Source: Saprospiraceae bacterium
GTDB lineage: Bacteria; Bacteroidota; Bacteroidia; Chitinophagales; Saprospiraceae
Assembly: GCA_016717265.1 (NCBI GenBank)
Contig: JADKFX010000003.1
Span: forward strand, 1 to 33,225
Reading direction: 5' to 3'
Length of the DNA stretch: 33,225 nucleotides
Part shown: positions 26,465-33,225 of the stretch, piece after piece
How positions within the stretch are numbered: position 1 is the first letter of the stretch
How the letters are laid out: each line of letters starts with the position of its first letter
Made by a program: the position numbers and the translations under genes
Notes under the pieces: model-generated
Told to the model about the DNA's origin: nothing
What the model saw: the letters and a program-made list of their open reading frames with translations, nothing else
Databases searched by the model: none

Positions 26465-26511
26465 AAAAAATACTCCTAAAGAACCATAAAAAATGCTTCT
26501 TTAGGAGTATT
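26465..26511 (-). terminator. Intrinsic terminator of the YegP-like gene
   Basis: The arms at 26469-26483 (aatactcctaaagaa) and 26497-26511 are exact 15-bp reverse complements with a 13-base loop. On the minus strand the hairpin is followed by TTTTTTATT. It lies about 57 bases after the YegP-like stop. The left arm plus loop start recurs at 1730-1752. Confidence 0.85.
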
Positions 26512-26567
26512 GCGAAAAAGAAGTTTTTTCGATAAGTTTTAAACTCTTCTTCCTGCGATTCTAAAGT

Positions 26568-26897
26568 TTAAGACAAATCTTCAACTTCTGCTTCTGGAGC
26601 ATTGTTCTTCACAGAATCAACTCCAGCTGTCCTACCAGTTTCATCCGCATACATCTGACTAGATCCAATCACCTGACCGTTGGTAGATTTTAAATTGAAA
26701 TATAATTTACCATTTGCAGCGGTATTATGCTCATACCGATCATCTTCCTGTGAGTTTTTTCTGACAGATTCAATGCCATTGAGACAACTTGCTTTTGCAC
26801 TATAACCTTCACTACTTAGGATAACCTGACCGTTTCCTGCTTTCAAATTAAATTGATATTCCCCATTAGAACGGGTACTGATTGTAAATTTGCCCAT
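26568..26897 (-). CDS. YegP-like protein with two DUF1508 repeats
   Basis: 109 residues made of two tandem DUF1508 units: residues 1-52 (FTISTRSNGEYQFNLKAGNG, QVILSSEGYSAKASCLNGIESV) and 53-100 (GKLYFNLKSTNGQVIGSSQMY, AGVDSVKNNAP). The xFNLKAxNGQVIxxSExY signature is diagnostic. YegP-type proteins are small cytoplasmic beta-proteins of unknown function, common in many bacteria. The acidic tail EAEVEDLS is short. It has a strong terminator of its own, so it is probably monocistronic. Confidence 0.92.
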   Translation of the reverse strand: MGKFTISTRSNGEYQFNLKAGNGQVILSSEGYSAKASCLNGIESVRKNSQEDDRYEHNTAANGKLYFNLKSTNGQVIGSSQMYADETGRTAGVDSVKNNAPEAEVEDLS

Positions 26898-27264
26898 AAT
26901 CGTTTACTTTAATAGATGAATTAAGAAGCTATAAATTTACAAGCTTCAGCCATTTAATCTAAATATTTTTTTTTCCAGGTTAAAATTCCAGGCATATTCT
27001 ACTTTTTACCATTGTCAACGAATAAAAAAACAAAATGTCCTTTGCGCGGAATAGTAATGGCATATGCCACCAATTTAAAAACTTATCTAGTTCATTCAAC
27101 AAAGACTTACTGATTTCAGTAATTATAATTTTTGAAAACAAAGTTTCATCGTTCAAAATACAATGCGAAGTGAACAATTTTCAACAATGATACCTTTAGA
27201 GTTTTATAAATACAAAGTATCACAATCACTTTCAAATAAACCAAAATAAAATAATCTAATTAGA
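26898..27264. other. Intergenic between pump gene and YegP-like gene
   Basis: 367 bases. The only open frame (26980-27177, 65 codons) lacks family resemblance and signal features, so I do not call it a gene. It presumably holds the YegP promoter. Confidence 0.4.
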
Positions 27265-27268
27265 TTAT
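27251..27268 (-). terminator. AT-rich perfect palindrome at the pump stop codon
   Basis: ataatctaattagattat is an 18-base perfect palindrome overlapping the stop codon of the efflux pump. On the minus strand it is followed by TTATTTTGG, so it could be a weak terminator. It has no GC-rich stem and no natural loop, so evidence is thin. Confidence 0.3.
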
Positions 27269-28863
27269 ACAATTTCCTTATTCCTGGATGCTAAATAATT
27301 CACAATCGCTTTTTCTCCAAAAGTATAAAACACAACCGGAGTTATAATCATATCCAATAAAGTACTACTAATTAAGCCTCCTAGTATAACTGTTGCTACT
27401 GGATACAAAATTTCCTTACCAGATGCTTGAGGATCTAAAGTAAGTGGAATTAGCGCTAGTGCCGCTACCAAAGCAGTCATTAATACCGGAACCAACCGCT
27501 CCAAAGAACCACGGATAATTAATTGCTTGCCAAATCGCTCGCCTTCATGTTCAACTAAATAGAGATAATGTGAAATCATCATAATGCCATTTCTAGATGC
27601 TATACCTGTAAGTGTAATGAATCCAACTAAGGTTGCCACAGAAAATGTCCCACCTGTAAATAATACTGCTAATACACTTCCGATTAATGCTAAAGGTATA
27701 TTAAGCATAATTTGCAAGGTGATCTGCGCCGATTTAAAATGCGAATAAAGAATTAAAAATATTCCTATAATCGAAAAAATACTTAAAAACAAAATAAGTT
27801 TAGTTGCTGATTTCTGACTTTCAAACTGCCCACCATATTGAACAAAATATCCAGTTGGTAATTTAACATTTGCACTAACAGAATTTTGAATCTCCTGAAC
27901 CGTATTTCCTAAATCTCTACCCTGCACATTACAGCTAATGGTAATTTTGCGTTGGGAATTCTCATGTGAAATGGTGTTGATACTCGTAGTACTTTCGATA
28001 CTTGCTATTTGTTGTAATGGAATCAGTGTGCCATTCGGTGCATCAATTAAAGTGTTTCGAATAGCTTCCAGATTACTTCGTTCTTCATCGGTTGTTCGAA
28101 GCAAAATATCAAATGATTTAATACCATCTATAATTTGTCCGGTAACTTTTCCATTATAGAAAATTTCAAGATCTTCGGCAACCTTGCCTGCTTGCAATCC
28201 ATATCTTTGCAATGCTTCCCGATTAACTTTTATTAATAGTTGTGGCACCATTACTTGTTTTTCAATTTGCACATCCACTACACCCCGAATGGATTTAATG
28301 GTCTCTGAAATTTGATTTGCATTGGATCTTAAATCGTTGAGATCGGTACCATAAAGTTTGATTGCAACCTGCGCTCGAACACCAGATAATAAATGATCTA
28401 AACGATGTGAAATGGGTTGTCCGACATTAATCGTAACACCTTTTAGAATTTCTAATTTACTGCGAATGTCAGCAATGATTTCATTTCTGGATCTGCTGGT
28501 TTCAGCTTTTAGTTCAACATCAATTTCAGAATTTGAAACGGGCTCTACGTGTTCATCCAATTCAGCACGGCCAGTTCTGCGGCTTACAAATTCAACATCA
28601 GGCACCTGTAACATAAGATTTTCTGCCATCGTACCAATTTTCGAACTCTCTTCCAATGATGTTCCTGCAGGCGTAGAAAGATTAATTGTAAATGAACCTT
28701 CATTAAATGGTGGTAAAAATTCAGTTCCAAAAAATGGGACCATAGCAATAGATGAAATAATTAAAAGTATTGCTGACACAATGATCGCTTTTGGTTTTTG
28801 CAAACCCCAATTCAATAATTTCGTATCCTGTTTTTTCAAAAATTTCACCAGTCCACTATCCAT
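27265..28863 (-). CDS. Heavy-metal RND efflux pump, C-terminal half
   Basis: 532 residues equivalent to the second half of CusA/CzcA-type pumps. It contains one leading helix (AIIVSAILLIISSIAMVPFF), the periplasmic porter region (FLPPFNEGSFTINLSTPAG, DVEFVSRRTGRAELDEH, HRLDHLLSGVRAQVAIKLYG), then five or six helices with GFITLTGIASRNGIMMISHY and PVATVILGGLISSTLLDMIITPVV. It is not an independent gene: the preceding segment ends only 10 bases before its start. Deleting one A from the A4 run near 28878 merges them (FIFIKAKDDKINMDSGLVK). The pump exports monovalent or divalent metal ions using proton motive force with a membrane fusion protein and an outer membrane channel. Confidence 0.9.
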   Translation of the reverse strand: MDSGLVKFLKKQDTKLLNWGLQKPKAIIVSAILLIISSIAMVPFFGTEFLPPFNEGSFTINLSTPAGTSLEESSKIGTMAENLMLQVPDVEFVSRRTGRAELDEHVEPVSNSEIDVELKAETSRSRNEIIADIRSKLEILKGVTINVGQPISHRLDHLLSGVRAQVAIKLYGTDLNDLRSNANQISETIKSIRGVVDVQIEKQVMVPQLLIKVNREALQRYGLQAGKVAEDLEIFYNGKVTGQIIDGIKSFDILLRTTDEERSNLEAIRNTLIDAPNGTLIPLQQIASIESTTSINTISHENSQRKITISCNVQGRDLGNTVQEIQNSVSANVKLPTGYFVQYGGQFESQKSATKLILFLSIFSIIGIFLILYSHFKSAQITLQIMLNIPLALIGSVLAVLFTGGTFSVATLVGFITLTGIASRNGIMMISHYLYLVEHEGERFGKQLIIRGSLERLVPVLMTALVAALALIPLTLDPQASGKEILYPVATVILGGLISSTLLDMIITPVVFYTFGEKAIVNYLASRNKEIV

Positions 28864-28873
28864 ATTTATTTTA

Positions 28874-29833
28874 TCATCTTTTGGCTTTAATAAATATGAA
28901 CATAATGCTTAGTGTCACTGTAAGAGAAACGAAAAGTGAAGCAATAATGGACGTAATATAGGCTACACCAAGTGGTGCAAAAATTCTTCCTTCCATGCCC
29001 TGCATATAAAATAAAGGAATAAAAACCAATACTACAATAATCGTTGCATAAACTATAGAATTTCGAATTTCACAACTGGCATCATAAATTACTTGTAAGA
29101 GTGGTTTTGGATTTTCAGAATGTTTGTTTTCATGAATCCGCCGATGGACATTTTCAACATCCACAATTGCATCGTCTACCAATTCACCAATCGCGATAGC
29201 GAGTCCACCTAAGGTTAAGGTATTTATACTAAAACCAAAAAGTTTAAAAATAATTGCTGTTATAACAAGTGAAAGTGGAATAGCTGTTAATGTAATAATC
29301 GTAGTTCTGTAATTTAACAAGAACAAGAAAAGAATAATAACAACAAGTATAAATCCATCGCGTAATGCTTCCTCAACATTTGAAAGGGCGGCCTGAATAA
29401 AATGCTTTTGTTGAAATATAGTTGGATTTAATTTTACATCAGGAGGCAATGACATTTGCAGTTCAGCCAATGCTTTTTCCACTTCATTTGTCAAGGATAC
29501 TGTACTATATTCAGGTTGCTTTTCAATCGTAAGGATCACAGATGGCTTTCCATTTATACTAGCATCCCCTCGTTTTTGTGCAGCTCCAAATTTAACTTCT
29601 GCTACTTGAGAAAGCAATACGGGCAATCCATCTCTATTGGCAACTACTGTATTTCGCAAATCATCTAATGAATATGCGCGTCCAACATTTCGAATTAGCA
29701 CTTCACTTCCATATTGATTATAAAAACCACCCGAACTATTTTGATTTGTAAGTGTAAGCGCTTTATCTAAATCATCGATAGACAAATTAAACTGTTTAAG
29801 TTTTGCCGATGAAATCAATACCTGATATTGCAA
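28874..29833 (-). CDS. Heavy-metal RND efflux pump, middle segment
   Basis: 319 residues from the first porter domain (QYQVLISSAKLKQFNLSIDDL) through the first helix bundle, including FSINTLTLGGLAIAIGELVDDAIVDVENVHRR. The paired Asp residues in that helix are the usual proton-relay positions of HME-type RND pumps. The native frame begins upstream: adding one G to GGAGGG near 29843 gives IPIGGERLQYQVLISS, the standard family sequence. It ends FIFIKAKR, one base out of phase with the C-terminal half. It is part of the same gene as 27265-28863 and 29815-30220. Confidence 0.85.
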   Translation of the reverse strand: MQYQVLISSAKLKQFNLSIDDLDKALTLTNQNSSGGFYNQYGSEVLIRNVGRAYSLDDLRNTVVANRDGLPVLLSQVAEVKFGAAQKRGDASINGKPSVILTIEKQPEYSTVSLTNEVEKALAELQMSLPPDVKLNPTIFQQKHFIQAALSNVEEALRDGFILVVIILFLFLLNYRTTIITLTAIPLSLVITAIIFKLFGFSINTLTLGGLAIAIGELVDDAIVDVENVHRRIHENKHSENPKPLLQVIYDASCEIRNSIVYATIIVVLVFIPLFYMQGMEGRIFAPLGVAYITSIIASLFVSLTVTLSIMFIFIKAKR

Positions 29834-30000
29834 ACGCTCCCTCCAATAGGAATCACTTGTGAAATTCCTTTGATACTCATTAGTCGTCTGCGAATAGTAA
29901 AATCCGCGAGTGTTCGCAATTCTGATGCAGAGGTACTATCTGAAGAAACACCAACCAACATAATTTGTCCCATAACTGAACTAATAGGACCCATAATCAT
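29815..30000 (-). pseudogene. RND pump fragment after an internal deletion
   Basis: 61 codons encoding MGPISSVMGQIMLVGVSSDS through SIKGISQVIPIGG, which correspond to the first porter subdomain of CusA/CzcA proteins. The final residues (SVCNIRY) are out of frame because of the missing G in the G3 run. The start is not native: about 60-70 residues expected between VETALN and MGPISSVMG (the GAPGV...LPPGVTP stretch of the family) are absent. It overlaps the preceding fragment in another frame. Confidence 0.75.
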
Positions 30001-30220
30001 TCAAGGCTGTTTCAACCGGAATGATTATTTGCGTTTCTATTTCTTCTGGAGCCATCCCATTTGCTTCCAAAAAAACAGTAACTCTGGGGCGATTTAAATC
30101 AGGCAAAACATCAATCGGCAAGTTGCTGATTGTAAATATTCCAAAAAGAAATAGTAAAGAAGCAAACGAGATTACGAATAATCTGTTTTGAAGTGAAAAC
30201 CGTATGAGTTGATTTAACAT
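29981..30220 (-). pseudogene. RND pump N-terminus, truncated by internal deletion
   Basis: 79 codons with the correct pump start: MLNQLIRFSLQNRLFVISFA, first helix, then LPIDVLPDLNRPRVTVFLEANGMAPEEIETQIIIPVETALN. After ETALN the frame reads DYGSY and stops, because sequence encoding about 60-70 residues is missing and the reading frame has shifted. The start codon at 30220 is well supported by homology. The heptamer repeat array lies 62 bases upstream, in the expected promoter or linker region between this gene and the metal-binding lipoprotein. Confidence 0.8.
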
Positions 30221-30281
30221 AATTTATCAATTAAAATTTCTTGTTGGAATTGGCATTTATTAGTCAAAAAAACATTAACTT

Positions 30282-30463
30282 TTAACCATTGACTCTTAAC
30301 CATTGACTCTTGACTCTTAACCATTGACTCTTGACTCTTAACCATTGACCATTAACTATTGACTCTTAACTATTAACCATTAACTATTGACTCTTGACTC
30401 TTGACTCTTGACTCTTAACTATTAACCATTAACTATTGACTCTTGACTCTTGACTCTTAACCA
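30282..30463. repeat. Heptamer tandem repeat, 26 units of TT(G/A)AC(T/C)(C/A)
   Basis: An unbroken run of 26 seven-base units, 182 bases in all, with four variants: TTGACTC, TTAACCA, TTAACTA and one TTGACCA. Calling them A, B, C, D, the order is BABAABAABDCACBCAAAACBCAAAB (26 letters). The block ACBCAAA occurs twice in tandem (49 bases each), and BAA occurs twice in tandem, showing growth at two scales. It separates the lipoprotein stop (30489) from the pump start (30220). Confidence 0.97.
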
Positions 30464-30488
30464 TTCCCAAATAGCTATGCATTATGGA

Positions 30489-31493
30489 TCAATGCTTATG
30501 ACCTTCTTCCCCATGTTCATGGTTGTGCTCCTGATTTTCTTCGTTCATTACTTTGCCTGTAGATGGCTCGACTTTTATTACAAAATCGGTGGTGTGTAAT
30601 TTCCCATCAGCCATAAATTGAAGCCATACTCTATAGATACCTGCTGTTTCAAAGTTGGTATGAAAATGAAGTATCGTTCCTTCTACTTCTGGATGTAAGT
30701 GAACATATGCTTTCGTTTCCATATGAATAGCTACCATATGACCTTTAGCACCCAGGTAATTTTGTAACTGATTGACATCAAATGACTTCCCATTTTTTAA
30801 GAATACAGCATCAAAATGAATCGCAGTATTTGAAATAAATTTTCCATCATCAGGTTTTAAAGTTACAGAAAATGGATTACTAAAAGCTGTATTTTGAATC
30901 GATGTATACGTCTTCCGGGAGGCAGATTTTCCTTTAACATCGACTTCAATTTTTTCTAACTGATGTGTACTTCCACTTGGTTTATAATCCGCATAGAGTA
31001 AATACTTACCCCCGGATGGAAAAGTTTCTGATAAGGCATACGATCCGTCCTCCTGGTATTCTGGATGAATATGATTAAACCAGGATAAATCTTCACGCAC
31101 TGCAATGAGATGAATTTTCTTTTCGTGTGTAACGTCTAATGGAACTGCTTGTGCACTATTATTTTTATTCCTTGGAGTGAATGCCAATACTGCAGGTTTT
31201 CCGGCCTCCAAAATTTCAGGAGCGGATTTGAAATCCATTTGAAAATTTCCTGCCATTGGTTTTTCATCCATGTGCTCTAATGCCATTCCACATTTAGAAC
31301 ACTTTTCACCTTCCTGTCCAGTCACTTCAGGATGCATCGGACAAGCATATATATGAACGTGGTCCTGCTCCTTTGTTGTTGCAGATTCATTCTCAGAAGT
31401 TATTTCTTTACTTTTATTATTGTTACATGCAATAAGAAAAATAACTGCGCTCATGGCAAATATAGAAATGCTTTTTTTAATGATATTTTTCAT
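30489..31493 (-). CDS. Heavy-metal-binding lipoprotein (HMBD-type)
   Basis: 334 residues. Lipoprotein signal with lipobox FLIAC (Cys23). Residues 49-73 are a heavy-metal-binding domain: YACPMHPEVTGQEGEKCSKC then GMALE, with C51, H54, C65 and C68 as ligands. This motif is typical of proteins linked to Cu/Ag efflux. The rest (about 85-310) is two beta-sandwich regions with exposed His (FNHIHPEYQ, VAIHMETKAYVHLHPEVEG) resembling YtkA-like domains. The C-terminus is His-rich (HNHEHGEEGHKH). It probably captures metal in the periplasm and hands it to the efflux complex. It starts about 18 bases after the membrane fusion protein stop. Confidence 0.88.
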   Translation of the reverse strand: MKNIIKKSISIFAMSAVIFLIACNNNKSKEITSENESATTKEQDHVHIYACPMHPEVTGQEGEKCSKCGMALEHMDEKPMAGNFQMDFKSAPEILEAGKPAVLAFTPRNKNNSAQAVPLDVTHEKKIHLIAVREDLSWFNHIHPEYQEDGSYALSETFPSGGKYLLYADYKPSGSTHQLEKIEVDVKGKSASRKTYTSIQNTAFSNPFSVTLKPDDGKFISNTAIHFDAVFLKNGKSFDVNQLQNYLGAKGHMVAIHMETKAYVHLHPEVEGTILHFHTNFETAGIYRVWLQFMADGKLHTTDFVIKVEPSTGKVMNEENQEHNHEHGEEGHKH

Positions 31494-31511
31494 TTTTATT
31501 AGAATTTTAAA

Positions 31512-32183
31512 TTATTGATTTAGGAAAATCATTTTGAGTTGATAACTTGCATTGACAACAATGCGTTCGTCCTCTTCTACCCCCTTAAGGATACTTGTAA
31601 AACTTCCATTGTTTTCACCTAATTGTACATAACTTACACTGTACTTTTCTGCTGCATCTTTAATAAATACAACTGGCTTACCGTTTATTTCTGTAATAGC
31701 AGAATTCGGGAGTACAATTTGATGCGAGCTCTCCAATGCAAATACCCGGATGTTAACAAATTCACCAATCTTAAAATCATTATCCGGATTGTTTAGTTGA
31801 AACAAAACACGTTGAGATTGATTACTTGCATTTATTTCTTGTGCCAGGGAAAGAAGTTTTACTTCACTGGTGATATGACTATCATTAGCACATTCAATGG
31901 TAAATTTTGCACCCTTTCTTACCTTAGCCGCATCTTTATCAAACACCTGCGCTTCTGCATAAATCTGCGAAAGATTTGTTATTGTAAAAAGATTTTGTCC
32001 AGCATTCACAGTGGATCCAATACTCAAACTAAAATTACCCAATACGCCAGCAATTGGAGATTGTAAAACAAATGTGCGTCCAGCATTCCCTTTGAATAGC
32101 TTTAAATTACTATCTGCTTTCTGAAAACGCGCATTTGCTTCATCCATATCTTTTTTTGCTGCAATGTCTGCGATCGTATTCAA
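31512..32183 (-). CDS. Membrane fusion protein of metal efflux, C-terminal part
   Basis: 223 residues with no signal peptide. They comprise the second half of the helical hairpin (AAKKDMDEANARFQKADSNLKLF), the returning lipoyl strand (FVLQSPIAGVLGNFSLSIGS), the beta-barrel domain (IYAEAQVFDKDAAKVRKGAKF) and the membrane-proximal domain (IVLPNSAITEINGKPVVFIKD). It belongs to the gene starting at 33202. Adding one A to the A6 run near 32230 gives MMSEKNKLLAEYEASKKEIDRLNTIADIAAK and one continuous frame. The product links the inner membrane pump to the outer membrane channel. Confidence 0.88.
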   Translation of the reverse strand: MNTIADIAAKKDMDEANARFQKADSNLKLFKGNAGRTFVLQSPIAGVLGNFSLSIGSTVNAGQNLFTITNLSQIYAEAQVFDKDAAKVRKGAKFTIECANDSHITSEVKLLSLAQEINASNQSQRVLFQLNNPDNDFKIGEFVNIRVFALESSHQIVLPNSAITEINGKPVVFIKDAAEKYSVSYVQLGENNGSFTSILKGVEEDERIVVNASYQLKMIFLNQ

Positions 32184-33202
32184 TCGGTCGATCTCCTTTT
32201 TAGAAGCCTCATATTCGGCAAGGAGTTTATTTTTTCAGACATCATATTCACTTGCGTACCAGCATCCAGATTTTGTTCAACAATTGCAAGCTGCTGTCCG
32301 GCCTTTACATATTGACCAACATTCACAAAAAGTGCTCGGATTTTTCCATTTTGAGGAGTTCCAACTTGAGCTTGTCCCCCACTACTTGGAATTATAGTTC
32401 CAAAAAGTTTGATACTCCCTGTAAAAGAACCAGAGACCAATTTTTGAGTAATTACATCAAATAAAAACTGCGTCTCTTTAGGAACTAAAAATGAATTAGA
32501 AAAATTAGTACCTGACTTAGAAGCTCCATGATCATCATCACCATGGGCCTCAGACTGTAATAAAGGCAAAAAACAATTAATAATAATTAAGAAAATGGCA
32601 ATGGTACTTCTACCTGATTTGGTATTCCTTTTTTGAAAAAGTAAGCCTAGAAATAGACCAATCACCAAGGAGCTTATGACAATTAACCAAAGCAACCAAT
32701 TACTATAGTCTAAATGAGCGTGGACATGTTCTTCTGATGCTATCACTAATTCTTTTCCAACCTCCACACCAGAAAGCAAAATTAAATCTGCTCCTTGTGA
32801 AGCATTAATTCTTACTGCAAGAGAATACTTCTTTAGTTCAGTAAAACGGGATTCTAGTATATACGTACCTTCACTACTATGTCTGATCTGAAACACTAAG
32901 GAGCTATCTTCCTGTGAACGAATACTAATATCTGCGCTATCGATTGGTCTGTTTGTAGCGAAACTACTTACAAATAAAATAAGCTTTGCTGGTTCGTTAG
33001 GATGAATGGGTTCATATCTAAGCAGTAATTCATATTTATCAGAAGAGGCTTCAATTGAAAAATATTTTGCAGTTTGTACTGACTTTAAATCTTCCTCCGG
33101 ACCATGACTATGATCATCACCTCCAGATGCTTGAAGTGGATTACTGTTTGCAATAATCCAAATAAATAATGCAAATATTCTGATTTTTAACGTATGATTC
33201 AT
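32180..33202 (-). CDS. Membrane fusion protein with extra N-terminal sensor-like module
   Basis: 340 codons, of which about 323 are native before the A6 frameshift. Signal peptide 1-25, followed by a His-rich start (GGDDHSHGPEED), a beta-sandwich region (about 45-155), a helix at 168-189 (NWLLWLIVISSLVIGLFLGLLF), a basic linker and a second hydrophobic stretch at 199-215. Then comes another His/Asp-rich tract (EAHGDDDHG), and from about 235 the fusion protein proper (FLVPKETQFLFDVITQKL) with the first lipoyl strand (GKIRALFVNVGQYVKAGQQLAIVEQ). Ordinary CusB-type proteins lack the first 220 residues. It is the first gene of the efflux operon in this window. An outer membrane channel gene is not seen and may lie upstream, beyond the window. 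Confidence 0.87.
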   Translation of the reverse strand: MNHTLKIRIFALFIWIIANSNPLQASGGDDHSHGPEEDLKSVQTAKYFSIEASSDKYELLLRYEPIHPNEPAKLILFVSSFATNRPIDSADISIRSQEDSSLVFQIRHSSEGTYILESRFTELKKYSLAVRINASQGADLILLSGVEVGKELVIASEEHVHAHLDYSNWLLWLIVISSLVIGLFLGLLFQKRNTKSGRSTIAIFLIIINCFLPLLQSEAHGDDDHGASKSGTNFSNSFLVPKETQFLFDVITQKLVSGSFTGSIKLFGTIIPSSGGQAQVGTPQNGKIRALFVNVGQYVKAGQQLAIVEQNLDAGTQVNMMSEKINSLPNMRLLKRRSTD

Positions 33203-33225
33203 TCTTATCCTTTTAAATAATTAAT

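Noticed and set aside
26980..27177. Minus-strand 65-codon frame
   Set aside because: No recognised motif, signal or partner; could be a chance frame in an intergenic region.
28412..28912. Plus-strand 166-codon frame
   Set aside because: Lies antisense to the well-supported RND pump segment and has a Ser/Thr-rich shadow-type composition.
30282..30463. CRISPR or coding heptad repeat
   Set aside because: Seven-base units without unique spacers, and the array is not in an open frame continuing either neighbour.

Overview
The window looks like a chromosomal segment of a member of the Bacteroidota, probably near the Saprospiria or Chitinophagia. It is AT-rich by eye. At least three secreted proteins end in a type IX secretion (T9SS) type A sorting domain. 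There is a UpxY-like NusG paralogue, and ribosome-binding sites are weak or absent. Every gene I can support lies on the minus strand, so transcription runs from high to low coordinates. The segment is accessory in character, with no core housekeeping operon, rRNA or tRNA that I could see.

Region by region. 1-1514: a TIR-domain gene, apparently continuing in another frame into a transmembrane segment and an extracytoplasmic beta-sandwich region, followed by a small secreted protein. 1756-2655 and 6787-7346: two arrays of imperfect palindromes sharing the core GACTGAAGTC or its mirror. They flank a large T9SS-exported gene (2668-6492, broken into three frames), and a single-domain Y1 (REP-associated/IS200-like) transposase sits beside the second array at 7399-7860. 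8012-11993: a DUF900-like alpha/beta hydrolase, an LEA-like lipoprotein and a seven-repeat delta-60 propeller protein with a T9SS tail. 12152-17217: five closely spaced genes, in transcription order a PhoD-like metallophosphatase without signal peptide, a membrane protein with a pYEATS domain, a lipoprotein, a six-helix membrane protein and an anchored orphan protein. 17522-20244: a T9SS protein followed by a patchwork of a DUF1801 gene, IS21-like end repeats, an IS110 transposase stub, an attC-like palindrome and an orphan cassette-like gene. 20620-24502: a polytopic patatin phospholipase coupled to a small membrane protein, with a NusG-like antiterminator upstream. 24642-26897: a DUF6345-type caspase-fold protein and a YegP-like protein, each with a clear intrinsic terminator. 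27265-33202: a heavy-metal (probably Cu/Ag) RND efflux locus with membrane fusion protein, metal-binding lipoprotein and pump, plus a 26-unit heptamer tandem repeat between lipoprotein and pump.

Functional reading (inference). The density of TIR NADase, caspase-fold, patatin, alpha/beta hydrolase, pYEATS and PhoD-type genes resembles bacterial conflict or stress-signalling repertoires. The two most promising units are the PhoD/pYEATS/lipoprotein/membrane five-gene cluster and the TIR-TM-ectodomain gene. No resistance phenotype can be claimed from sequence alone.

Caution on gene integrity. Four genes (TIR, the large T9SS protein, the RND pump and the membrane fusion protein) are split at short mononucleotide runs where changing one base restores one long frame. 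The pump also has an internal deletion. Either the consensus has homopolymer errors or these genes are decaying. The TIR break coincides with a canonical A-AAA-AAC slippery heptamer, so regulated frameshifting is possible there but not proven.
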